Below, piece by piece: positions 1-7,782 of a stretch of DNA of 7,797 nt. A program made the position numbers and the translations under genes. Numbering within the stretch: position 1 is the first letter of the stretch; each line of letters starts with the position of its first letter. The stretch covers positions 22,403-30,199 of the forward strand of contig KL568551.1 in the NCBI GenBank assembly GCA_000715605.1, in the 5' to 3' direction. The notes below the pieces were generated by a model, which was given only the letters and a program-made list of their open reading frames with translations, made no database searches and had not been told where the DNA came from. This DNA comes from Streptomyces speibonae (GTDB lineage Bacteria > Actinomycetota > Actinomycetes > Streptomycetales > Streptomycetaceae).

Positions 1-368
1 CCGTCGTCAGCGCGCTGGTGGCCGGTGGCGAGGGCGCGGTCGGGGCGCTCGTCGGGACCGTGGTCGTGATCCTTTTCATGGGGATCGGCCTCTACGTACT
101 GCAGCGCACCGCCAAGTCGCTTCCGCACCTGTTCCAGGCCATGGGTCTGATGCTGTACTCGGCACAGATCCTGCTGTTGTTCGTGTTCGTCGCCGTGTTC
201 CGGGACACGACGTTGTTCCATCCCAAGGCCTTCGCCCTCACGCTCGCCGGCACCACTCTCGTGTGGATCACCGCGCAGACGCGCGCCCACATGAAGTCCA
301 AGATCCTGTACGTCGAACCCGAGCCGGCGGCGGCCAACAAGCCGGGGAATCCGGGGCCTTCGTCGTGA
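1..368 (+). CDS. atpI: AtpI, accessory membrane protein of the ATP synthase operon (5' end cut by the window)
   Basis: The reading frame is open from the window edge (first full codon at base 3) to the TGA at 366-368, so the true start lies outside the window. About 121 residues are visible; streptomycete AtpI proteins are roughly 140-150, so perhaps 20-25 are missing. A GTG at 18 could be read as a start, but the codons before it continue a plausible membrane segment. Three hydrophobic segments are visible, around GALVGTVVVILFMGIGLYVL, GLMLYSAQILLLFVFVAVF and AFALTLAGTTLVWITAQT; a further one is probably cut off. The stretch QRTAKSLPHLFQAMGL and the tail THMK-like AHMKSKILYVEP are typical of actinobacterial AtpI. 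Members of this family are linked to c-ring assembly or ion handling, but the role is not settled and may be dispensable. Position directly before atpB supports the assignment. Confidence 0.9.
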   Translation, partial: VVSALVAGGEGAVGALVGTVVVILFMGIGLYVLQRTAKSLPHLFQAMGLMLYSAQILLLFVFVAVFRDTTLFHPKAFALTLAGTTLVWITAQTRAHMKSKILYVEPEPAAANKPGNPGPSS

Positions 369-403
369 GGGGTAGGCCCGGGATAAAGGGGCCCCGGAAG
401 TCC

Positions 404-412
404 TGCTATCGT
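404..412 (+). promoter_or_regulatory. weak candidate -10 element for an internal promoter before atpB
   Basis: TGCTATCGT fits an extended -10 pattern (TGn followed by TAnnnT, TATCGT at 407-412). It would give a transcript with a leader of about 175 bases before atpB. No clear TTGAC-like -35 hexamer lies 16-19 bases upstream; the region near 384-389 reads TAAAGG. The match is short, and the call rests mainly on its position in a long spacer. Confidence 0.25.
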
Positions 413-580
413 CCGGTGCCAACTGCGGCATCGCGGGCGCGGGCATCCGAGCTGACGCCTGCTCAATCGCGAGGCGAGATGCCCCCCAGCCGCCCCCACA
501 TCCGTAACACCAGTCCCGTGCCGAACCGCGGCCCCGCGCCGCGCCGACACCACGAGGTTGCCGTACCTATGCGCCACGAT

Positions 581-587
581 GAAGGAG
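581..587 (+). promoter_or_regulatory. ribosome binding site that fixes the atpB start
   Basis: GAAGGAG lies six bases before the GTG at 594. It overlaps the in-frame ATG at 579, which makes that ATG an unlikely start even though it would add only five residues (MKEPA). Confidence 0.75.
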
Positions 588-593
588 CCCGCG

Positions 594-1418
594 GTGAGTG
601 CTGACCCGACGCAGGTGCTCGCCTTCGAGACCGACTGCCACATCTTCGACGGCTGTGGCTTCCCGGCTCCGGGCCTGCACTCGTTCCTCTTCGAGCCGCT
701 CTGGGGCGACGCAGACGGCAACGGCCTGTACTTCAACAAGCCCATGCTGCTCGCGCTGCTCGGCTCGATCATCGTGGTCGGCTTCTTCTGGGCCGCGTTC
801 GCCAGGCCGAAGATCGTCCCCGGCAAGATGCAGATGGTGGCCGAGGCCGGCTACGACTTCGTGCGCCGGGGCATCGTCTACGAGACGATCGGCAAGAAAG
901 AGGGCGAGAAGTACGTCCCGCTCGCCGTCTCCCTGTTCTTCTTCATCTGGATGATGAACCTCTGGTCGATCGTCCCGGTCGCCGCCTTCCCCGTGACGTC
1001 GATCATCGCCTACCCGCTGGTGCTGGCCCTGATCGTCTACATCACCTGGGTCGCGCTGACCTTCAAGCGGCACGGCTTCGTCGGCTTCTTCAAGAACGTG
1101 ACGGGCTACGACAAGACGCTCGGCCCGGTGCTGCCGCTCTCGATGACCATCGAGTTCTTCTCCAACCTGCTGGTCCGTCCCTTCACGCACGCCGTGCGAC
1201 TCTTCGCGAACATGTTCGCCGGTCACACGCTGCTGCTGCTCTTCACGATCGCCAGCTGGTACATGCTGAACGGCATCGGCATCGCCTACTCCGGTGTCTC
1301 GTTCGTGATGGTGCTCATCATGACCACCTTCGAGCTCTTCATCCAGGCTGTCCAGGCGTACGTGTTCGTGCTTCTGACCTGCAGCTACATCCAGGGCGCG
1401 CTCGCCGAGCACCACTGA
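594..1418 (+). CDS. atpB: ATP synthase Fo subunit a (proton channel stator)
   Basis: This integral membrane protein (274 residues from the GTG at 594) forms the two proton half-channels beside the c ring. Hydrophobic segments lie near residues 49-70, 107-130, 133-157, 178-222 and 232-268. The hallmark stretch FTHAVRLFANMFAGH holds Arg202, equivalent to the essential E. coli Arg210. QAVQAYVFVLL holds Gln254, equivalent to E. coli Gln252. His211 and Glu247 occupy the places of E. coli Glu219 and His245, so the pair is swapped. The N-terminal segment (MSADPTQVLAFETDCHIFDG) is typical of streptomycetes. The start is chosen from GAAGGAG six bases upstream; an ATG at 579 and a TTG at 558 are in-frame alternatives. 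The gene follows atpI and precedes atpE by 69 bases. Confidence 0.96.
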   Translation: MSADPTQVLAFETDCHIFDGCGFPAPGLHSFLFEPLWGDADGNGLYFNKPMLLALLGSIIVVGFFWAAFARPKIVPGKMQMVAEAGYDFVRRGIVYETIGKKEGEKYVPLAVSLFFFIWMMNLWSIVPVAAFPVTSIIAYPLVLALIVYITWVALTFKRHGFVGFFKNVTGYDKTLGPVLPLSMTIEFFSNLLVRPFTHAVRLFANMFAGHTLLLLFTIASWYMLNGIGIAYSGVSFVMVLIMTTFELFIQAVQAYVFVLLTCSYIQGALAEHH

Positions 1419-1441
1419 GCACCCGCCCCCGCCCCAATCGT

Positions 1442-1462
1442 CCGGTGGCCAACCCCCACCGG
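1442..1462 (+). promoter_or_regulatory. hairpin before the atpE ribosome binding site
   Basis: CCGGTGG (1442-1448) pairs perfectly with CCACCGG (1456-1462) around a 7-base loop. The hairpin ends ten bases before the GAAGGA at 1473-1478, which stays single-stranded and is followed by a 9-base gap to the atpE ATG. No T-run follows, so this is not a typical intrinsic terminator. A role in protecting or processing the message, or in keeping the c-subunit site accessible, is inference. Confidence 0.5.
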
Positions 1463-1469
1463 TCCGTAA

Positions 1470-1712
<243 letters not shown>

Positions 1713-1733
1713 GACGAGCGCCTGACGACCGAC

Positions 1734-1748
1734 CCTTTCGACGAAAGG
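1734..1748 (+). promoter_or_regulatory. hairpin containing the atpF ribosome binding site
   Basis: CCTTTC (1734-1739) pairs perfectly with GAAAGG (1743-1748) across a GAC triloop. GAAAGG is the only purine-rich site at a suitable distance (7 bases) from the atpF GTG, so the hairpin would hide it. The stem is short (three G-C and three A-T pairs), so the effect may be modest. Confidence 0.5.
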
Positions 1749-1755
1749 CACTGAT

Positions 1756-2307
1756 GTGAACTCCGCCCTGGTTTTCCTGGCGGCTGAGGGGGAGAAGGAG
1801 AATCCCCTCATTCCGCCGTGGCCGGAAGTTGTCATCGGCCTCATCGCTTTCGTCATCGTCTTCGGTTTCCTCGCCAAGAAGCTCCTCCCGACCATCAACA
1901 AGGTCCTGGAAGAGCGTCGCGAGGCCATCGAGGGCGGTATCGAGAAGGCCGAGGCCGCGCAGACCGAGGCCCAGAGCGTCCTTGAGCAGTACAAGGCCCA
2001 GCTCGCCGAGGCCCGGCACGAGGCCGCGCGTCTGCGCCAGGAGGCGCAGGAGCAGGGTGCCGCGCTCATCGCCGAGATGCGGGCCGAGGGCCAGCGTCAG
2101 CGCGAGGAGATCGTCGCCGCCGGTCATGCGCAGATCGAGGCCGACCGCAAGGCCGCCGCGTCCGCGCTGCGGCAGGACGTCGGCAAGCTCGCCACCGACC
2201 TGGCCGGCAAGCTCGTCGGCGAGTCCCTCGAGGACCACGCCCGGCAGAGCCGCGTGATCGACCGCTTCCTCGACGAGCTCGACCAGAAGGCCGAGGCGGC
2301 GCGATGA
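1756..2307 (+). CDS. atpF: ATP synthase Fo subunit b (peripheral stalk)
   Basis: The b subunit dimerises into the stator stalk linking subunit a in the membrane to delta and alpha on F1. The 183-residue product has a short N-terminal segment, one membrane helix (about 23-43, PEVVIGLIAFVIVFGFLAKKL), then a long charged helix with continuous Ala, Glu, Arg and Gln (about 45-165), as expected for the b coiled coil. Unlike mycobacteria, where a b copy is fused to delta, this b is free-standing. The GTG at 1756 is the start. The overlapping ATG at 1754 is followed at once by TGA (ATGTGA) and cannot be used. GAAAGG at 1743-1748 is the ribosome binding site and lies inside a small hairpin. The gene ends in an ATGA overlap with atpH. 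Confidence 0.96.
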   Translation: MNSALVFLAAEGEKENPLIPPWPEVVIGLIAFVIVFGFLAKKLLPTINKVLEERREAIEGGIEKAEAAQTEAQSVLEQYKAQLAEARHEAARLRQEAQEQGAALIAEMRAEGQRQREEIVAAGHAQIEADRKAAASALRQDVGKLATDLAGKLVGESLEDHARQSRVIDRFLDELDQKAEAAR

Positions 2308-3119
2308 ACGGAGCGAGCCGCGAGGCCCTGGCAGCCGCACGTGAGCGTCTCGACGCGCTGACGGACAGCACGGCCGTCGACGCTGCGAAGCTCGCCGACG
2401 AGCTGGCCGCCGTCACCGCGCTGCTCGACCGCGAGGTGTCGCTGCGTCGGGTCCTCACCGACCCGGCGCAGGCCGGTGAGGCCAAGGCCGACCTGGCCCG
2501 GCGCCTGCTCGGCTCGCAGGTCAGCGGTCCGGCCACGGACCTGGTGACCGGCATGGTGCGCTCCCGCTGGTCGCAGTCCCGCGACCTGGTGGACGCACTG
2601 GAGGAGCTGGCGGACACCGCCGACCTCACCGCCGCCCAGAAGGCCGGTGCGCTCGACGACGTCGAGGACGAGCTGTTCCGCTTCGGCCGGATCGTCTCCT
2701 CCAGCACCGAGCTGCGCGCCGCGCTGACCAACCGCAGTGCCCCGGCCTCCTCCAAGAGCGAGCTGCTGCGCAGCCTGCTCGGGGGCAGGGCGAAGGCGGC
2801 CACCGAGCGTCTGGTGACGCGCCTTGTGAGCGCGCCGCGGGGACGTAGCCTGGAGTCGGGACTGGAGTCCCTGTCCAAGCTCGCCGCCGAGCGCAGGGAC
2901 CGCATGGTGGCCGTCGTCACCTCCGCGGTGCCGCTGAGCGACCGGCAGAAGCAGCGCCTGGGCGACGCCCTCGCGAAGCTCTACGGCCGCCGGATGCACC
3001 TCAACCTCGACGTCGACCCCGCGGTCGTCGGCGGGATCCGGGTGCAGGTCGGTGACGAGGTCATCAACGGCTCACTGGCGGACCGGCTCGAGGACGCGAG
3101 CCGCCGGCTGGCGAGCTGA
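2304..3119 (+). CDS. atpH: ATP synthase F1 subunit delta (OSCP-like), long actinobacterial form
   Basis: Delta caps F1 and binds the b stalk. The product has 271 residues, about 95 more than E. coli delta (177), as is usual in actinobacteria. The C-terminal OSCP signature is at about 241-264 ([20 protein letters not shown], then RLED). The extra length is explained by an internal repeat: residues 30-102 align with 120-190, at a constant offset of 90 without gaps over 30-85 and then with one 2-residue shift. The second copy corresponds to the N-terminal helical domain of E. coli delta, so the first is the addition. The start ATG lies in an ATGA overlap with the atpF stop, with GAGG (2293-2296) seven bases upstream, indicating translational coupling. 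A 134-base spacer separates it from atpA. Confidence 0.95.
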   Translation: MNGASREALAAARERLDALTDSTAVDAAKLADELAAVTALLDREVSLRRVLTDPAQAGEAKADLARRLLGSQVSGPATDLVTGMVRSRWSQSRDLVDALEELADTADLTAAQKAGALDDVEDELFRFGRIVSSSTELRAALTNRSAPASSKSELLRSLLGGRAKAATERLVTRLVSAPRGRSLESGLESLSKLAAERRDRMVAVVTSAVPLSDRQKQRLGDALAKLYGRRMHLNLDVDPAVVGGIRVQVGDEVINGSLADRLEDASRRLAS

Positions 3120-3150
3120 GCAGCACATTCCGAATAGGCAGTACGTACTT

Positions 3151-3169
3151 ACGGCCCTGGTTGGGCCGT
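3151..3169 (+). promoter_or_regulatory. hairpin A in the atpA leader
   Basis: ACGGCCC (3151-3157) pairs perfectly with GGGCCGT (3163-3169) around a TGGTT loop. Its 3' arm and loop overlap the sequence GTTGGGCC (3160-3167), which can instead pair with GGCCCAAC (3226-3233) directly beside the atpA ribosome binding site. The two pairings exclude each other. Just upstream are a 10-base palindrome AGTACGTACT (3140-3149) and a small inverted repeat ATTC-C-GAAT (3127-3135). Confidence 0.5.
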
Positions 3170-3190
3170 GCAGAGGATTCACCTCCTGTA

Positions 3191-3211
3191 GGGGGGAGTC
3201 CCCATCCCCCC
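3191..3211 (+). promoter_or_regulatory. hairpin C in the atpA leader
   Basis: GGGGGGA (3191-3197) pairs perfectly with TCCCCCC (3205-3211) around a 7-base loop (GTCCCCA). It is followed by AAGTGAAACTT rather than a T-run, so termination is not the obvious reading. It sits between a CTCCT at 3183-3187 and the AGGAG at 3235-3239 and would bring these two complementary stretches closer together. Confidence 0.5.
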
Positions 3212-3233
3212 CAAGTGAAACTTCGGGCCCAAC

Positions 3234-3247
3234 AAGGAGAGCAGGGA
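3234..3247 (+). promoter_or_regulatory. double purine-rich ribosome binding region of atpA
   Basis: Two candidate sites precede the ATG at 3254: AAGGAG (3234-3239, 14 bases away, longer than ideal) and AGGGA (3243-3247, 6 bases away). Together they support the ATG at 3254 over the in-frame start at 3161. The first site can be paired by CTCCT at 3183-3187. Confidence 0.6.
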
Positions 3248-3253
3248 ACTCAG

Positions 3254-4852
3254 ATGGCGGAGCTCACGATCCGGCCGGAGGAGATCCGGGACGCGCTGGA
3301 GAACTTCGTCCAGTCGTACAAGCCGGACGCGGCCTCGCGCGAGGAGGTCGGCACGGTCACCCTTGCCGGCGACGGCATCGCCAAGGTCGAGGGCCTTCCC
3401 TCGGCCATGGCCAACGAGCTGCTGAAGTTCGAGGACGGCACCCTCGGCCTCGCCCTCAACCTCGAGGAGCGCGAGATCGGTGCCATCGTCCTCGGTGAGT
3501 TCAGCGGCATCGAGGAGGGCCAGCCGGTCACCCGCACCGGCGAGGTCCTGTCCGTCGCGGTCGGCGAGGGCTACCTCGGCCGTGTGGTCGACCCGCTCGG
3601 CAACCCGATCGACGGCCTCGGCGAGATCGAGACCGAGGGCCGCCGCGCCCTCGAACTGCAGGCCCCCACGGTCATGCAGCGCAAGTCGGTGCACGAGCCG
3701 ATGGAGACGGGCTACAAGGCCGTCGACGCCATGACCCCGATCGGCCGTGGTCAGCGCCAGCTGATCATCGGCGACCGCCAGACCGGCAAGACCGCCCTGG
3801 CCGTCGACACGATCATCAACCAGCGTGACAACTGGCGCACCGGCGACCCGAAGAAGCAGGTCCGCTGCATCTACGTCGCCATCGGCCAGAAGGGCTCCAC
3901 CATCGCGTCGGTCCGCCGCGCGCTGGAGGAGAACGGCGCGCTGGAGTACACCACCATCGTTGCCGCCCCGGCGTCCGACCCGGCCGGCTTCAAGTACCTG
4001 GCGCCGTACACCGGTTCCGCCATTGGCCAGCAGTGGATGTACGAGGGCAAGCACGTCCTCATCATCTTCGACGACCTGTCCAAGCAGGCCGACGCCTACC
4101 GCGCGGTGTCCCTGCTGCTGCGCCGCCCGCCGGGCCGTGAGGCCTACCCGGGTGACGTCTTCTACCTGCACTCCCGTCTGCTGGAGCGCTGCGCCAAGCT
4201 CTCCGACGACATGGGCGCCGGTTCGATGACCGGTCTGCCGATCGTCGAGACCAAGGCCAACGACGTCTCGGCGTTCATCCCGACCAACGTCATCTCCATC
4301 ACCGACGGCCAGTGCTTCCTGGAGTCGGACCTGTTCAACGCCGGTCAGCGCCCCGCGCTGAACGTCGGTATCTCCGTCTCCCGGGTCGGTGGTTCCGCGC
4401 AGCACAAGGCGATGCGACAGGTCTCCGGCCGTCTGCGCGTGGACCTGGCCCAGTTCCGTGAGCTCGAGGCGTTCGCCGCCTTCGGTTCCGACCTGGACGC
4501 CGCGTCGAAGGCGCAGCTGGAGCGCGGTCAGCGCATGGTCGAGCTGCTGAAGCAGAACCAGTACGAGCCGATGGCCACCGAGGACCAGGTCGTCTCCATC
4601 TGGGCCGGCACCACCGGCAGGATGGACGAGGTGCCGGTCGCCGACATCCGCCGCTTCGAGAAGGAGCTCCTGGAGTACCTGCACCGCAAGGAGCAGGGCC
4701 TCATGACCTCCATCCGCGAGGGCGCCAAGATGTCGGACGACACGATCCAGGCGGTCGGCGACGCCGTGGCGGAGTTCAAGAAGCAGTTCGAGACGAGCGA
4801 CGGCAAGCTGCTCGGCGAGGACGCGCCGAAGGCGACCACCGCCTCCAAGTGA
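3254..4852 (+). CDS. atpA: ATP synthase F1 subunit alpha
   Basis: Alpha alternates with beta in the alpha3beta3 head and binds nucleotide at non-catalytic sites. The 532-residue protein has an N-terminal beta-barrel region (about 25-95), a P-loop GDRQTGKT (173-180), a Walker B strand ending LIIFDD (Asp273-Asp274), the family signature [10 protein letters not shown] (367-376) and Arg377, equivalent to the arginine finger that reaches the catalytic site on beta. A helical C-terminal domain follows. After QF at 511-512, where E. coli alpha ends, there is a polar tail of about 20 residues ([20 protein letters not shown]). The ATG at 3254 begins the conserved [11 protein letters not shown] and is preferred; an in-frame start at 3161 would add 31 residues with no family resemblance. 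The gene is followed by atpG after 21 bases. Confidence 0.97.
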   Translation: MAELTIRPEEIRDALENFVQSYKPDAASREEVGTVTLAGDGIAKVEGLPSAMANELLKFEDGTLGLALNLEEREIGAIVLGEFSGIEEGQPVTRTGEVLSVAVGEGYLGRVVDPLGNPIDGLGEIETEGRRALELQAPTVMQRKSVHEPMETGYKAVDAMTPIGRGQRQLIIGDRQTGKTALAVDTIINQRDNWRTGDPKKQVRCIYVAIGQKGSTIASVRRALEENGALEYTTIVAAPASDPAGFKYLAPYTGSAIGQQWMYEGKHVLIIFDDLSKQADAYRAVSLLLRRPPGREAYPGDVFYLHSRLLERCAKLSDDMGAGSMTGLPIVETKANDVSAFIPTNVISITDGQCFLESDLFNAGQRPALNVGISVSRVGGSAQHKAMRQVSGRLRVDLAQFRELEAFAAFGSDLDAASKAQLERGQRMVELLKQNQYEPMATEDQVVSIWAGTTGRMDEVPVADIRRFEKELLEYLHRKEQGLMTSIREGAKMSDDTIQAVGDAVAEFKKQFETSDGKLLGEDAPKATTASK

Positions 4853-4873
4853 CGTAAGGAAGGGACCTGACTC

Positions 4874-7227
<2,354 letters not shown>

Positions 7228-7242
7228 CCCCCGGGCCTGTGA

Positions 7243-7262
7243 GGTGAGCCGCACGGCTCACC
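7243..7262 (+). promoter_or_regulatory. hairpin 1 of the atpD-atpC spacer
   Basis: GGTGAGCC (7243-7250) pairs perfectly with GGCTCACC (7255-7262) across a GCAC loop, beginning 16 bases after the atpD stop. Only CTTT follows before the next hairpin, so it is at best a weak terminator alone. Confidence 0.55.
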
Positions 7263-7265
7263 CTT

Positions 7266-7294
7266 TGAGGGGGCGGGCGCGTCCCGCCCCCTCA
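7266..7294 (+). terminator. hairpin 2 of the atpD-atpC spacer, strong stem without a T-run
   Basis: TGAGGGGGCGGG (7266-7277) pairs perfectly over 12 bases with CCCGCCCCCTCA (7283-7294), loop CGCGT. This is the strongest hairpin in the window. It is followed by CCCACTACTAG, not a T-run, so it may be a partial terminator of the kind proposed in high-G+C actinomycetes, or an RNA-stabilising or processing site. It lies inside the operon, so full termination would be unexpected unless atpC has its own promoter. Confidence 0.45.
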
Positions 7295-7302
7295 CCCACT
7301 AC

Positions 7303-7308
7303 TAGACT
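7303..7308 (+). promoter_or_regulatory. weak candidate -10 element before atpC
   Basis: TAGACT fits the actinobacterial -10 pattern TAnnnT, and the surrounding bases (ACTACTAGACTTGTAACC) are notably A+T-rich for this genome. No TTGAC-like -35 is visible 16-19 bases upstream, where the 3' arm of hairpin 2 lies. Initiation here would give an atpC message starting roughly 40 bases before its start codon. Confidence 0.25.
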
Positions 7309-7317
7309 TGTAACCAA

Positions 7318-7339
7318 CACCCGGCACAACCGCCGGGTG
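7318..7339 (+). promoter_or_regulatory. hairpin 3 of the atpD-atpC spacer
   Basis: CACCCGGC (7318-7325) pairs perfectly with GCCGGGTG (7332-7339) around an ACAACC loop. It ends eight bases before the atpC ribosome binding site GAGGAG (7347-7352), leaving that site free. Confidence 0.5.
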
Positions 7340-7346
7340 GTGACCC

Positions 7347-7352
7347 GAGGAG
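7347..7352 (+). promoter_or_regulatory. ribosome binding site that fixes the TTG start of atpC
   Basis: GAGGAG lies five bases before the TTG at 7358. The in-frame GTG codons at 7337 and 7340 fall within or next to hairpin 3 and have no comparable upstream site, so the TTG is preferred. Confidence 0.7.
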
Positions 7353-7357
7353 CCACC

Positions 7358-7735
7358 TTGGCTGCTGAGCTGCACGTCGCGCTGGTCGCGGCCGACCGAG
7401 AGGTCTGGTCCGGCGAGGCCACTCTGGTCGTCGCGCGCACCACGTCCGGCGACATCGGCGTCATGCCCGGTCACCAGCCGCTGCTCGGTGTGCTGGAGTC
7501 GGGCCCGGTGACGATCCGTACGCGCGAGGGAGGGACGGTCGTCGCCGCGGTGCACGGCGGTTTCGTCTCGTTCGCGGACAACAAGCTGTCGCTGCTGGCC
7601 GAGGTCGCCGAGCTGGCGGACGAGATCGACGTCCAGAAGGCGCAGCAGGAACTCGAACGCGCGAAGGCGGAGGACGACAGCGAGGCCCAGCGCCGCGCGG
7701 ATGTCCGTCTGCGGGCGGCGACGGCGGGGCGCTGA
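7358..7735 (+). CDS. atpC: ATP synthase F1 subunit epsilon
   Basis: Epsilon sits at the foot of gamma, contacts the c ring and can restrain ATP hydrolysis. The product from the TTG at 7358 has 125 residues, normal for the family. Residues 1-84 form the beta-sandwich domain, with the conserved GDIGVMPGHQPLLGVLESG stretch (31-49). Residues about 86-121 form the C-terminal helical hairpin. The segment IDVQKA (90-95) resembles the I(L)DxxRA ATP-binding motif of Bacillus-type epsilon, but with Lys in place of Arg. The TTG is chosen because GAGGAG lies five bases upstream and the protein then begins MAAELHVALV as family members do. An in-frame GTG at 7244 would add 38 residues encoded by spacer hairpins. 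A rare start codon plus a structured spacer could keep epsilon low. Confidence 0.94.
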   Translation: MAAELHVALVAADREVWSGEATLVVARTTSGDIGVMPGHQPLLGVLESGPVTIRTREGGTVVAAVHGGFVSFADNKLSLLAEVAELADEIDVQKAQQELERAKAEDDSEAQRRADVRLRAATAGR

Positions 7736-7782
7736 TCGCAGACCCGTGGGATGACGTCACTCAGCCGCGGCCGGCACCGGAG

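Larger units (their letters stand above)
369..593 (+). other. atpI-atpB spacer
   Basis: This 225-base gap is the longest non-coding stretch in the operon. I see no convincing protein or RNA gene in it. It contains an 8-base GGGGCCCC palindrome at 388-395, a possible extended -10 element at 404-412 (listed separately) and, at its end, the atpB ribosome binding site. Reading frames through it are G+C-driven and resemble no family I recognise. Confidence 0.6.

Noticed and set aside
375..393. Possible small hairpin GGCCC/GGGCC after atpI as a terminator
   Set aside because: Only five pairs with a 9-base loop and no T-run; alternative pairings through GGGGCCCC are equally good.
558..593. TTG at 558 or ATG at 579 as the atpB start
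   Set aside because: The ATG overlaps the GAAGGAG that serves the GTG at 594, and the TTG has no clear site. Either is possible in principle, but the family N-terminus begins MSADPTQ.
3161..3253. Upstream in-frame start for atpA, adding 31 residues
   Set aside because: The added residues are encoded by the leader hairpins, have no family resemblance, and the conserved [11 protein letters not shown] with its own ribosome binding site begins at 3254.
7244..7357. Upstream in-frame GTG start for atpC, adding 38 residues
   Set aside because: The extension lies across three hairpins and is unlike epsilon N-termini; GAGGAG is correctly spaced for the TTG at 7358.
7751..7782. ATG at 7751 as the start of the next gene, and the TGACGTCA palindrome at 7752-7759
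   Set aside because: No good ribosome binding site precedes the ATG and only about ten codons remain before the adapter. An isolated 8-base palindrome is expected by chance.
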